Below, piece by piece: positions 1 to 14,600 of a stretch of DNA of 64,000 nt (the first letter of the stretch is position 1; every line of letters starts with the position of its first letter). A model generated the notes under the pieces. That model was not told the origin of the DNA. It did no database searches and saw nothing but the letters and a program-made list of their open reading frames with translations. Origin of the DNA: Marisa cornuarietis (Eukaryota > Mollusca > Gastropoda > Architaenioglossa > Ampullariidae); the NCBI GenBank assembly GCA_004794655.1, contig SMMW01000013.1, positions 62,001-126,000 of the forward strand, given 5' to 3'. The position numbers and the translations under genes were made by a program.

Positions 1-3000
1 ATGTCTTCTTGTTACGTCTTGTGAACATTGGTTTTCATCTCCACAAATGTGGATGATTGAAATGTAGTCATTTTGTTTGTGCTGCTGGACAATAACAAAA
101 CGTATTCTGTACATTATCATGCCAAAGATGTTGCATTTTAAGCTTTGATCATGTACTTGCATGATTGTCTCTTGTTTTGAATCACTTTTTTTTAACTGTT
201 AACATATACTGTTTTCTTTATCTTCATTAGTCCAGTAAATAGCCGGATGTTATGAAGACAGGCTCATAGATCTACAGAAAAATTTGCATAGAGACTAGAT
301 TGATGACTGGTCAACAACCTCAACACTGGAGCTAGATCACAGACATGTCTGCTCTTGTTAGCATATGTTCAATGGCTGGTCTGCCTGTCGTCAGTTGAAT
401 TCCAGATACAGTAGAACTGCTTTGTGAACAGAATGGGTGTATTTTATCATGAGAGTTCAATTAGCGTCATGCAGGCTGGTTGTTAATATTGTGTACACTA
501 CAAGCAGACATGCCTGCTTCCTCACTTCTGAATAGGGCTCAAGAGAGAATAAAGGGAAATGCCACTTAAGTACATCTGTGAATCCACTCTGTTTAGGTTG
601 TTGTGTAAATATTTTATGTTTCATTATGCTGCTTTCTTATGTTCATTTTTCACAAGCAAAATATAAGCTTAGAAAAAAAACCAATACCCTTTTCCTGAAA
701 CTGATACAAGAGCTTCGCATTTGTAATACATGTGTAACATTTCATATTTAACCTTTCTGGATAGGTTTCTTAGATTTTTATTCTCCCACAGAAACCCTCT
801 ATAAACAACTTAATAAGATATAATCCCCCATCAGTAGAAAATTATCCTGCTAACCAAGTGCATGTGGTACATATAAAATTTTGTTAGCAGCATGTGCTAC
901 AGGGTAAGATGTTTACAGTCTAAAAGGTGGATGGAGGGCTTTCACAAAATTGTATTTAGACCATACAAAAGTTCTGAGATTTTGATTTTTCCCTCTTCAC
1001 TTTCATTTCAGTAAGTAGTCCATTGCTGTAATTGATTGGCCTTAAAGTCAGGCCACTTGTACTTGTCCCAGATATTCATTTCTATTATCTGCTCTCCTTA
1101 ACACTGAATCCCCCCCACCCATCCCTTTTTTTGTTGTTGTTTTTATTTTGAGGACAGGTGGACATTGGGGTTTTCATGGTTATGCTTGGGCTTAGTTACC
1201 ACAGGGATATAAGAAATATTGCTATTGCCACATTGACTATGAGGGTAAAGATTTTTAGTGCTTTTTTCTTGAATGAGCTTATAAAATTATTCTCTGGAAA
1301 TATTGTCATTACAGCTTTCAAAACAAACGATTGAAAAAATAAATGTGCATTTGATTGTTAGTTGAACATGAATAACACACACACACACACATGTCCTCAC
1401 TCTTACACCCACTCTCTCTGGAGCACATGCACACAGTCCTTTGGTAATTAATCTTCATAGCACTTCACAAAAATATCTACACCTGACAATCATTTGCAGG
1501 TTTAGTGTTGACTGCTAATTATATATATATATATATGTACACAGTGTTGTAAAGGGAGCTTGAAACGTGCAGTTGCTGTTACTCTTTTTGTCAGCAACTG
1601 TACTAATGGTTGAAGATGTTTATGACATTTGTATGTGATCTTATACTGTACAGGAATACCCTATGGAAAAAAATGTAAACTGCCCCACCCATTTTCTATA
1701 CCAAAAACAAATCTTTGTGTTTGATAAATTTCCAACATGAGTCTTGTACATAATGTTCCAGCTTAAGTTCTCTATTTAATATTTGTACACCTGTGTCATG
1801 TAATCTGAATTTGTTTTAATTACAATTTTCATTTAATTCAAGAGGCTGCATTTAAAAATGAATAATTCAGAGTTCATTGACTTTTTTTTATTATAAAAGA
1901 AAACCACTGGCATCATATGTACCCAGTACCATACAGTGGTATCAGTTCAAGCACTAGTAATAGAAGAATTTACTTTCACAACAGGAAAATGTAGTGACGT
2001 GAAAAATTTGAAATGTTACACTGTGCACTTCTACCACCATGTGACATGGTGACTGCGTACATGTAAGAACACACATGTACATGCACTTTTACACACTCAG
2101 ACATGCATCCACATGCAATTGCAATTTTCATTTAAGTTTATGGCTGCCTCATAGCAATCCAACAAACTGGGATCAGGACTTGTCCTCAGTGACTTATGGG
2201 CAATTTAAGAATCTCTTCAACTTCACCTGATGTCAGGCCCCCATAAATATACTTTAAGGTGTATACTTTATCTGAAAACATACACTATTTGTATATTTGT
2301 GTACAGTGCTTATATTTATCTTTGAAGAGTTACCCACACTGCTGACATGCTACTTCTTCAGCTGTAGTTTTGCTCAGTTTTTAGAGAAATAGGAGACTTA
2401 ATTTCACTGTCACCTTACAGTTGACATTTTCTGTTCAACCAATTTTGTCCCAGCATGTTCTTTTATTTAACTGTGATTTTGTTTTGCTTTTTATAGAAGG
2501 GGAAGATATTCAGTTACATTTACCATGACTTCTTGATCAGTTAACATATTCATGAAAGATTTTAAAATTTTTTTGTAAGTTATCTTTTAATTTGTAATAT
2601 CAGGAGATTTTGTTATTGCTCCAATATTGTACCAACATGGAAAAGCTAGAATTCAGTCTGATGAACAAACATATGCTGTTGTTACGTTTTTGAATTCAAA
2701 AAGTATTTCATTGCCCACGGCCTTTTTTTCAAAATTACAATAAGCTGGAGTGAAGTTCAAAATTACACATACTTAATAGGAAAAGGGGATTCTTAATTGT
2801 AGTGATTGTTGCATGTGAAACTTAAGTTTAACCAACAATGATAATTTACTATTGGTGTTCGCAAAAATCCAAATGTATATTTTGTAGTTACGGTAATACT
2901 TGTAAAAAGATGCAACAATGTGCTTGATGCAGTTTCTTTTTCTTGGAAATTAGAAGACAAATCTTGAATTAATTTAGCAATATCTTTACTTTTGAACAGA

Positions 3001-4519
3001 ATGTATTAAGAAGTTACATAAGTTTTTCACCAGTATTTGTACCATCCGTTTAGAGCATAGTCATAAATTCCAGTTTATTTACTATTTACATGGTCTGCAG
3101 CCTAACATGCTAACAATAAGCAAACAGTCAACAGTATTAGGAATTCCTACCGCATATTTTCTAGGATTAAACAGCTTCATTATATTTGCAATTATTTTCA
3201 TGTTCATGCATTTGTTCTCCAGTTCCTTATTTCCTTTGACCATACTTGATTCTTTTAGCAAAAGACTAAACTCCTTTAATTAATTATCATCAGCAACAGC
3301 TGAAAAACTTCTGTGGAAACCAACTTCATGATTTGTATTTTATTGTGTATTCCCATTGCAGAAGTGTTGTTACAGTAGTTTGTGTAGTAGGTCATTTCAT
3401 TTTTAAGGTCTACCTCAAAGGACTTTGACAATGCATTATAGACAGTGTTTGACTTTTTTGGTGATAGTATGACAGTCAGTTTAAGTTATAAAAAAAAGTA
3501 CTCGGTCATGAAAATTTGATGTTAGGCAACATTGTAATTTTGCCACTAACATTGTGGAAAATGTCATCTATTATTGAAAAATAAATATTCTTTTTTCCAA
3601 AATTTCTGTTTTGTATGTGAACATGGTTTACCACGTGGACTTTCAAACAATTCAGTACAACTCACTCAACATTTTAAAGCAATTTTACTTTTCTTTTTAC
3701 TTATGCCCTGAACAGGACACTTACTCAACACAGTTCCATAGTTATACATTTATATATACACTGCTTACATACCTCTCATAGAGGATAGCAGGAAAGGAGC
3801 CTGGGGTGTAGCAGCAAAATGTTCTGGTGAACAATAATTATTATTAAAGAAACATTCAGTGCTCTATTGCCCTAGGCTCCTCAAGGAGTAACAAGGAATG
3901 ATGATGATGATGCTCTGATGTGCAAACATGGTTTACCAGCTGTTGAAAAAAAGAAGTGTGTGCGAAAAAAAAAACCCAGCTGCAAAGATCTTCATATCTT
4001 TAAAGATCCTCTCCTAGGCAAAGGAACTTAAAGTGAACTTTAAGGATATGAAGATCTTTGCAGGTTTTTTTTATATCTTTAACTTTTCTAGTCCTCTGTG
4101 AACATGTCATGCACTTTCCAAACAGACTGCTTTGTTCAATGTCTGTTAATGCAATAGCAGTCAGAATCATATAGTAAATAGCTTGGGTCCAGTGTATTAA
4201 TAACTTGACAATCATTGTATAATGCAAAAGAACATTTATCATGTATAGTGGTGCTGACATACATATTTCTAATATTTACAGGAATAAATTTTACAAAGGA
4301 CTTTCATCCCAATCTAAATTATGGCAAATCTTTTAATGTTTAGGACTTACGACATCCTATATTTAATTTACATTAAAAAAACTAATTTTAAACTTCTTCA
4401 AACATATCTCTTAAAAAAATTCACCCTTTTACTAATGAATACATACTGAAACCATTTAAATCCTTTTCTTTTGCAAATCATTTTCACTCCACTGGCTCAA
4501 ACAAGTGTTCAGAGAGGTT
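1..4519. other. AT-rich 3' flank / probable long 3' UTR of BOD1L1
   Basis: No open frame here looks like a protein; the longest is 86 codons and resembles nothing known. The stretch lies directly downstream of the BOD1L1 stop on the minus strand, so part of it is probably 3' UTR, though I could not choose a polyadenylation site. It holds a short CA run near 1376-1392, an AT run near 1520-1536 and a GAT run near 3897-3912. At 4006-4062 a short inverted pair flanks the word AAAGATCTTCATATC. Nothing else is recognisable. Confidence 0.5.
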
Positions 4520-7500
4520 TCAGTGCTTTGTCCTCTTCCCACCAGGGGCTTTGTCATGTCTGCTGCGAGTCTCTCTCACAGGAAGTGACGACACTGGATG
4601 GTTTCGGCGCAGTTCACGCTGTGGTGATGCTGGAGGGTTGGAGTGTCTCCTGGTGACCATGTGTCGTGGCTCTAATTTGGCTCCATTATGAGAAGAAGCA
4701 CGTGTTTCTCTCCGACTAGGAGGAGAAGTCTGTCGTGGTGGTGGTGGTGGTGGTGGTGGTAGTGGTGGAGTTGTTGGGGCTGCAGGTATTTGCTCGGGAG
4801 AAGATAGTTGTTGTGGGATTTCAGGTGATATTGATGAGACTTGTGAAGGTGGTGAAGCTGGATGAGAGACAGCTGGGGATGGCATCTCTGAAGAAAACAT
4901 TTCAAGGTCAGTACTATCATTCCGAAGGTCAGCACCACCTGTGCTCTCACCTTCATGAGAAAATTCTTTCAATGGAGCTATTCCACACTGCTCCCCTTCT
5001 TCTGACTCTAATCCTCCTTCTGTCTGGTTCAGTGACACTGGTGGTAGGCAGCAAGATAAAGATGGATGGTCAGATGGTTGAGATGCCACTGATGTGCATG
5101 GTATACTAGATGCTGTATCTGGTAAAGGACTTTCTTTCGCAGATAGCAAAAATGATGACTGTTGTGAATGTTCAGAAGTAAATGACTCATCTGAATTATT
5201 GGATGGCAATGGCTCACTAACACTCAATATCTTAGATGGCACCAACTCAACATTAGTCTGTATTTTGGATGATGATGTGTCTGTTATGCTCAGCACTTCA
5301 GCTGGCGCCAGCTCACTAATAGCTGCTGTATCTGTCATGCTTAGTGTCTCAGATGATGTCCAATCAATAGCTGGTGTTTCTGAAATGGGAGCATCTATTA
5401 ACATTTCAGACTGTGGTGGTGCAGGCACACTTGACAGTTTAGAGGTTTCTTTTAAATCTACTTGAAGAGATGTAGCCACAAACAAGCCAGCTGATTCACT
5501 ACTCTGTCCCATCTCTGCTGGCAGCTCTTGAACATTCACCATCTGTAAGAGTGGTTCAGAATTAATCTTAGACTCTTTTTCCTCCAAAGGCAGCATCTCA
5601 GCTGCTTCAATTGGAGTCTCCACTTGGGTATGTGATGCCATGCCTGCATCAGATAATGGCTTTTGGCCATTTTCCAGTTTGTGTGAAGGTGATAACAAGG
5701 TAGGTGATCCTAGCTGTGATGATGGTAAGGACAACGGCAGGGTTGATGATTCTGCTGATAATGAAGCTAACAGTGGCAGCTCTGATGATGGTGGTGCTGG
5801 TGAAGCTGAGAACACTCCTTTAGGTGAGAAAGATGGTAGCTGTGATGGCACAGACAATGGTGCTAATGTTGCTGACTGTGGTGGAGGCAGGGACCAGCTT
5901 GCTGGCTGGGGTGGACAGGGTCCAGATGGTAGAGCGAACGATGTCACTGCAGATGAAGCTAAAGACGATGGCAGCAGTTCTTCATTTGAAGATACTGCAT
6001 GAGGTAAAAGTGACATAGGTGCAGGAGGGGAAGAAGAAACAGGTGCTGGAGGTGAAGATGGCACAGGAGCTGGAGGTGAAGATGATACATGTGCAGGAGG
6101 TGAAGATGATACATGTGCAGGAGGTGAAGATGGCACAGGTGCAGGAGGTGAAGATGGCACGGTAGCTGGAGGTGAAGATGATACATGTGCAGGAGGTGAA
6201 GATGACACAGGTGCAGGAGGTGAAGATGGCACAGTAGCTGGAGGTGAAGATGATTCATGTGCAGGAGATGAAGATGACACAGGTGCAGGAGGTGAAGATG
6301 GCACAGGAGCTGGAGGTGAAGATGACACAGTAGCTGGAGGTGAGGATGATATATGTGCAGGAGGTGAAGAGGACATAGGTGCAGTAGATGAAGATGACAC
6401 ACATGCAGGAGGTGAATATGCAGGTGCTGGAGGTAAAGATGACACATGTGCAGGAGGTGAAGTTGACACAGATGCAGGTGAATATGGTACAGGTGCTGGT
6501 TGCAATAAAACTGATGATGGAGGTAGTTGCGAAGATGATGTTGGTGGAGATGATGAAGTTGTTGATGGTACCAAAGGTGGCTGATGTGATGGAGATGTCA
6601 ACAGATTTTCTTTTTCATCATCTTGTTGGGGTGATGAGACAGCCAGCTGTGTTGGAGATGAAGAAACTGACAAAGTTATGTGGGGTGAAGGCATAGAGAT
6701 GGGTGGTGAAAGATCACCATCAGGCATGTGTGGCAACACTAGAGGCTCTGATTTTCCATTGTTAGACTGAAGAGTTCCCACTGTCAAACACTCTTCTAGT
6801 TTTTGAGGCTCATGTACTGCCTCTGACTGCTGTACAAAAGGCAATATGGGAGATTCCTGCAATAGAGGAAGTGGTGATGGAGGTGGAAATAGCTGTGATG
6901 ACGGTTCAGATAACTGCAGGGGTGTGTCTCCATCCTGCAAATCCTCATGAGTTTGCACAAAAGGTGGTGAATCATCACATTTTTCCAGCAAGGGAGGTAT
7001 AGGAGAGTTCTCCATACTAAGATCCGGTGGAGGTGGATAGGGTGACCCCTGACCTTGACCTAATATTTGAGGGGATTGCAAGGGAAGTTTTGGCAGCTCT
7101 AATGCATATACACTTGTAAGTGAGGAAGTACATGCTGGCTGCCACTCATCAGAAGGCGTTCTCTGCGCCTGCAATTTGGGCGGCGATGGCGAGGAATTGG
7201 CTTCTGGTTGCTGTTCTCCTTTGGGAGTGTGTGGGGATGGAATACTTTGTGCTGCATGATCCACCACAGTCACACCAGCAGCATTTGTGTCTACCTTTTC
7301 TTCTGCAGGTTGTGGAAACTTTGAAATTTCTGGTCCAATGTTTCCGGATAAAGATGGGTAGATGCCTCTGAATGCATCCATCTCAGCCTGTGAGTGCAGC
7401 TGAGGCAAAAGTGGCAGAAACTTTCTCTCCTCAAAGTCCACTGGTGTCTGTTCTCGGGAGCGCTCATCTTGCAAGTCAGGTGTTGGTGGGGAGACAGGAC

Positions 7501-8645
7501 TGCCCAGCAGGTCTTGGCGTGGCAAGCGAGGCAATGCTCCAGTTCTTACCACAGGTGGAGGGGTAACTGATCCCCGCTCATCCATCAGTCCAGGAGTAGG
7601 TGGAGTAAGTACATTGTCCTCAACTATCTCAATCCTTTTGGCCGGAGATGAACAACCTTCATCTTCTGGAAATGAAGAAAACCCATCAGAAACAGATTCC
7701 AAACTTGGAGGAGAAGGTGACTGTTGGGGTCTGTGCTGCTCTGGAAAGGAAAGGCTATGCCTGTCTGAATTTATCTCTGGTGAAGATAAGTGCTGTCTCC
7801 GAGCTCGTTTCCTTCTTTTCCCTGGCTCTTGTGAAGACTTCGACCAACATCCTCTGAGTGATCCTGACCATGATCCAGTGCTCTCCTTTGATTCTCGCGA
7901 AGAGGATGAATGTCTTCGCTTCATTTTCTGATGCCGCCTTCGTTCCTGTTGAGGGGATGGTGATCTAGAATCATGGGAGCAAGCATACTGTTGTGGTGGA
8001 GATTTTTTCTTCTTCCTTTGCCTTTCAAGAGAAGACCTTGATTGTGTTCTGCACCTCACTATCTCAGGAGAAGACTTGATATCAGGGGAGGGCGATCGAT
8101 TGTGGAGCTGATAAGCTTTAGGCAAGTTCACCATGTTGGTCTCAGGCTCCTTTTTACTTTGTGAGACCGAATCAGCACTTGAGCTGCTAGTAATCTCTCC
8201 ATCAGACAACTCAGATTCTTTGCGCCTTCGCTTAGCAGGTTGTGGAAGTGGCTCTGGTGATAATGAGGTAGATGAAGATGAAGAGGAAGATGATGAAGAG
8301 CTTTTGTGACGGCGTTTACTGCGGCTGGGAGCAGGAGGAGACAAGGGTGGTGGTGTTGGGGAGTGGCTGTTGTCAGTCAAGACTGAGCTGCTACTGTCAT
8401 TGATGGGAGAGTACAGTTGCCGTTGGACTCGGGTTGGTGAGTGACCTTCTGAGGATGCTTGTGATTTTGACTCCTTGCTGTTTCTACTTGATGAAGCCTT
8501 GCCTTCATCCCGTCCCTGATGGGTTCCTCCTGGCTGTGCCCCACCACCTGAGTCAGAACTGTTGTCATAAGAGGCTTTGGGTGGATTAGAAGCTTTCAGT
8601 CCTGGTGCAATCCAAACCATTTTACTTCGATCATATCGACCTTGA
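4520..8645 (-). CDS. BOD1L1: BOD1L1 last exon (large Ser/Pro-rich tail)
   Basis: Acceptor CTATTTCAG|TCAAGG. A single 4.1-kb exon codes for about 1,375 residues. It starts GRYDRSKMVWIAPGLKAS, then poly-Ser, basic RRRKE/KRRH clusters and two related SP/TP blocks (LTPPTPGLMDERGS and SPPTPDLQDERSR). A PPAxVSSS tandem array follows (separate entry), then an acidic middle and a poly-Pro run near 4740. It ends in a basic, AT-hook-like tail (MVTRRHSNPP, RRNHPVSSLP, GGKRTKH). A large low-complexity exon is typical of BOD1L1 orthologues. No enzymatic domain seen. Confidence 0.85.
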
Positions 8646-11600
8646 CTGAAATAGAAGGAAAAACATATAATACAGAGTGGAGTAGGAAGAAAAAGTATCC
8701 AAGTTTCTCCCAAAATAGAATTCCTTAGAACAAATGTTTAGGCAGCAAAGTAGACAATGATGACAATAATGATAATAAGTTGCAACGCAACTAACAAAAC
8801 AATTCCTTTCAAACTTATTATACCCATTCTTCCTATGGTAAACAGATCACGGAAATAGCTTCAACGGCAGAAGTTTAAATCTAGAAAATGAAAAAGGCAC
8901 AATAACGTGATGAGAGTACAAAGATTGGCTTAGGAGATAACCTAATACATATATAAAATGAATACACAAGAAAGAGGGCATTTTTACAGGTTACCTACTA
9001 GTTTTCCGTTGACGTCTGTGATGGGAATGGCTTAGAGGCAGTTACTTGAGCAGTCCATGACATTTTGTTGCGATCATAGGAATATGCTTGGCTAAGTGGT
9101 CTGGGAAGAACATATGATTTCAAACAAAAATTTCAAATAATAAACAAATATGAGAAAAAACAAATCTGGCAAAAGTCTAAGCATATAAAACAAATGATAA
9201 TAAACAGTACTAATTTTAGCAGCTCATTATAAATTTAGCTAGATAAGTGACCACCACAACCTCTACTAACACTCTGAGTCTGGGCCTTGACCTTTGATTC
9301 TGATCCCCAGTTTTACATGAATTGGAAGTATAGGAAAAAATCATAAAAAGTTAGTTATGAGAACGAATATGTTCCTACCTCACTCCATTATGAAATTGCA
9401 CTTTCTTTTAAATCCCTCCCCCCAAAAAATGTCAAATCATATTTCCAAAAAGGAAAATGTTGATATTAGCTTATACAAATTGATGAGCACTGTAATAGTT
9501 AGTCCGGTATTCAGTGGATTTTAATGGTAACTTGCCATGTAGAGATGAATAAACATAACCTATGATAAACAATCTTAATTTCAAAAATAGGCTCAAAAAT
9601 AATGAAAACTCACTAGCTATTGTTTTTGAATAGCAAGGTACATCCAGAAAAATTCAAATCTTCAAATTAATGTAAGGGATGTAGCTCTTTTCCAATGTGG
9701 TTCACCTAGCTAAATGACTGGATTTTGTCCCCTTTTGTTTACACAGTTTTGCAGTAACATTTATTGAATATGACAGAAACATGCTGGCAACCCGGACTTA
9801 ATAGTTGCTGAAAAGACTGATATATTTGTCCGGCAAGGTCTCAAAGAGTTAAAGCATATAGCCATTAATGTAAGTAACATAAGCAACAGAATATACACAG
9901 GACACAAAAATATCAGCAAGAAACAGTTATTCTCCTTAAATCTGTTAGCTAAATAGCTTTTCTGACAGTTAATTTTTGTGTAAAGTTATTCAAAAACAAT
10001 AAATTTTGGATATGTACCACTTTAAATACATTCAGCTATCTGGTAAAACCCATACCCTGAGGTAGAACTAGAAGGCAGTCGAGAAGTGGATGCCCCATAC
10101 TTTCCACCTGCAAAAGCACACCCTTCTGGTCGCCTGGCAGATCGTCTGTCACTTTCTACACTGTACTGACCCCTGACCACACTGCTAATGCCACTCAAGC
10201 TGCTGCTGCTGCTGCCTCCACCGCTACCAGTGCCACGGGCATGTCGTGCTGCCTCCCCAAAATCAACCATTTCAATGGGAACTTTTCCTTTCCATCGTCT
10301 TGCAGTGCCCTCCCCATCCTCCTCTGCAGCCGCTTTTAGCACATCTGTGCTTGGCTGATCGTTCTCAGCAGTCACGTTATGGCTTTCTGCTTCTTTTGAC
10401 TGGCTTTTATCACCTGCATCATCAAGGACTTCATCAAGTGATTCATCTTCTGGAGAGACTGGCTCTAAGTCCATGTCTGCAATAATTGGTGTGGTGGCAG
10501 TGGGTGTCTGCAGCGCTGGCTTTCCTGCTGCTCCTGACTGTCTCCCAGGGGACATTACTCCTGACTGTGAAGTGCTTCTAGGGGCATAATTCTTATGCTC
10601 TGCCGATGAAAGCCCAGCATTTTCTTCAGGGACATAACTTTGCTTTCTGGTTTCAGATCTCCCAACTAAGAGTTTATCTTTACTAGAAAATCGATCTGGT
10701 GAATCTCGATCTCGTCTCCTATCCACCCTGCGAGTGTCTGTTCCATGCTTGACTTTTCTGTAAGAAACAAAATTTACAAATATAAAAATAATATAAAAAT
10801 ACTGCTACCTCCCTCCTCCTCCTATCTTTTGCTCTCCTCTCTCTTTCCTTCTCTCACCCATTCACTCACACACACACACACACTTTTCACTAAAATTTGT
10901 GTCATTTAACTTAATCAACAGCAGCCAAATAAATATGGTCCATTTCTCTCTCAAGATATATATATATAGATAGAGAAAGAAAACAATTACTAAAAATATT
11001 GTTAATAGTCAATAACCATTTTTAAAATTAAATATGGCCATGCTATTTGGTCATAATTATAATTTAAACACTTTAATGCACTTTTAAAATCTTGGTGTTG
11101 TTAGTAGATAAACAGTTAATGTTACAATGGGGCCAGTCTGCAAGATATTAGAAGTAAGAGGACTATAGAAAATGCAATAGAATATCTCAAAGTTATTCTA
11201 TTGATAAATTAAACTTAAGCCAAGATGATTTATCAGAAACTTTAAAACTAAGAAATGAACAGGAATGGCAATACAAATAAAGTTTGCTCAAAAGCAGTTT
11301 TCTAAAGTGGTAAGAACACTTGATTAGCACCATGGCAATGTCTGTAGTAACACACCTCTCAGACCTGCCACTAAAGGAAGAGTCTGCAGCAGGTGGGGTC
11401 AAGGGTCTTCGCCGGTTTGTTCGTGGTTTGTAGAGGTCATCCATGTCATAACGCTGACTGGTGCGGGAGCGGCTTTCAGATGCCTCAGATGCTCTGTGTG
11501 GTTCAGATGGTTTGGATCTGATGAGGATACATTTTTTTCAATAATTATTAAAAGTGTTTTAAAAAGCATTTAAAACATTAGCATATGACAGAAAACACAA

Positions 11601-14600
11601 GTAAATGAATGCACAAATAAAATCATAGTGGCAAGACCCGACTTAACCTGTTAAAAACTGTAAAGCAGAACTTGAACAAATATACCAATACAAAAGTTTC
11701 TTTTTCTTTCCTTGTGCTGCTAAATACTAATTATGTCTTGCAGAGCATCATTTCTCTCACTGTTTTTTTTTTAATGCAAGAATGGGATCTCGAAGAAAAG
11801 TCAGCAAGCAATGCACAAATATGACTGCATACTCAATGATGCTCAGCAAATTCAAGTGACCAGCTTTGATGAGGGTTATGATATTCATGATTTGCTAAAC
11901 AAAACCATCTGCAGATTTACTCCAACAATTATGACCTTAAGAACTGTGCACATCATTTTGCTTAAAAAGAAGAGATAATTTTTGTGAACAGTGCATTATC
12001 CACTGACAGTTTAACTCTCTTGGTTTGAAAGGCCACGATCGTGGCTTTGCCAGGTAGGTACTTTTTATTGCAAAGTTCAACTTTTCTATTTTCCAAAAAT
12101 GTATAGATTTCTTGGTCTAATGTTTATCTCAGAGCAGCAATAATAAAAAAACAAACTTCACCACTGTCGTCTTCGCAGTCTTCAGTTATAAGCCAGTCAT
12201 TGTAATGTTCATTTTTATCTTGAACCAAGAGGGTTAAACAATACAACCTAGCAATGGTTTGAAAAATAAAACCTACCGAGCAGTTCTTCCACGAGAAGGT
12301 TCTTCTTGCCGAGATGAAATCCTCTGGGAGCGCTTAACTGGAGTCTGATCTGAAAGGCTACTGTCTCCAGAGTTTTGTTTTCGTTGCCTTTGACGAATGG
12401 ATCTTTCTGAAGAAGAGGAAGAATTTGTTGTTGTTTCTTCTGAAATATCACTATATGGTGAACTAGCACGACTTGACTGAGTACTGGGCTTCTCTGATGA
12501 TGCGACTGAGGCTTTGCTGTTACTTGGAAGGGAATCATATGCAACATCAATAACTCCAGATGCTGATGGCAGGTCACTAATTGCAACGTCTACGGTGGCA
12601 GTTTCTTCCTCTACAGGCTCAGTTGTAACAACAAACTCTCCCACCACCAACTCTTGCTCAATGATGCCACTGGCATCCATGTCCACTGTTGTATCAACCT
12701 CCACCGTTTCCTCAACAACGTCCTGTTCTTGTAGACTCTGGCTGCAGATTCCCAGGTGAGGTGCCAGCTCACGTTTTTCACTAAAAATGGATGTGAACTC
12801 CTCAGATGCATATCGCCGATTGAGGGTGCGCTGTCTGCGCATGGCTCTTCTTTGTTCCACCTGAAAAAAATTTGAGCAATATTATTCTGAAAAAGATCCT
12901 TAAATCTGTCATCTATGTTACTGCATACAGGAATCTAAGACCTTTAGATGATTTGCACACAAGAAATAGAAAATACCAAAATGATGTTGTCAGTGGGTTT
13001 CTGGTGAATGCTCAAGAAAGAAAGAATAGAAGGAATAAGAACTCTCTCTTTTCCATAGGTCTTCCCTTCATTTTTATTTCAACTGAGACATTAATATTTT
13101 GCTACAAACTTTAAGCACAGATTTTTCTTTCTTGGCAAACCTCTGTTAGCAGAACAAAGTTCATCCTCAGGGTCTACATGCTAATTTACATTTTTTTTTC
13201 TTTTCAGGGACCTAAATGTTTTATTACAATTCCAAGCCATTTTAAATACATTTAATCCCTACGATATGTGACTGCTGCAATTATAATGAAAGCATGGCAC
13301 AAGAAAGTGTCACCACTGTGCTCTAGAAATCCGAATAATGCCCAAATGTAGGCACTGTTAATCCAGGAAAACTCACCTTCTGCTGCATCAGTTCTTCTTT
13401 CATCTCAGCCTTTGTCCGACGTTTCTTGCGGGGAGAATTCTGCTTTTCCTCTTGAGCTGTGCTTGTCGGAACTAATGATGTCATAACTGAGCTGCTTGTT
13501 GCTGACTCAAGTACTTTAGTTCTTCCTCTTTCCTCTTCTTGGACAGACTTTACTATTCACAATAAAACACAATGAAATATATGTACATCGGTGTATGTAA
13601 GTAGGTTAAACAGTACAGAGTTGGCAAAGTAAGTAAATTACTTAAATCGTACTCACTGTATTTCCTCTTTTTCCTTTTACTCACCACTGTAGAGCTTTTC
13701 ATCTTTGACTGGTGTCCCTTCGTCAGATGCCGACAACTCAATGGGCTGAAACTTTTTTCTTTTTTCCCGCATTCTCGCTTTTTCTTCTTCTCTCTCTTTT
13801 CTCTTCACCTCCATCTCTGCTCGCCTTGCTTGCCTTTTTAAGTATCGTTCTTCTTTCTCTTTTGCCTGACAACCAACAAAAAGGCACATGACTTGCAATA
13901 ACACACTTAGTTTTCCTTCAACTCTTCTTCACGAGCAAAAGTTTTATCCCTCATTCAAGAACTAAAGCCGAAAATATAGCTCTGTGTATATATGTGCATG
14001 TGGGGATAATCGGTGTGGGTGATATGTCTGTCTCCTAGAGATTTCTTCACCTAATTTAGTGCTCTCATATAGAGAGTGTGCTGTCCTCATTTATCTGTTT
14101 TTCCAACAGTTTACCAGTGAAGGACAAAAGCAGCTTGAATCGTGTTGTATACACCTGCTCCAAAGTTATTAGGACAGCCCAGCGAGATCTTCAGACTCTG
14201 TTTAACAGGCCGATACTTCTGAAAGTGTCTGCAATGCTATGATGACAGGTATGTCCTGTCAAAAGAGTTTCATCAACTTCCAGTGGGCCACCGATTCTGT
14301 GTACCTGCATGCAGGACCAACAGATTGAGGTTTTGGTCATATGACTTCTGAATGCCACAGTGTGTGAATGATTGTTTGAGAGTTTATTTGGTGAAGTGGA
14401 TATGAATGTGTTGTAGTTTTGATGTTTTGTTGTTGTGCTTCCATAATAGAGATGCGGCTAATTGCCCTCTGGATTAAATAAAGTTTTATCTAAAAATGGC
14501 AGCATAAAAATTTCTTGCTGAATTTTGCACTGTTGTAAACTTGTTGAGATCACAAAAGTACAATGAAAAAAAAATCTCAAAAGCAAATATACAATGTACA

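Noticed and set aside
5959..6447. 162-codon His/Leu-rich frame and several Met/Glu/Val-rich frames around 5640-6700
   Set aside because: Shadows of the 24-base repeat and Ser/Pro codons of BOD1L1 in other frames.
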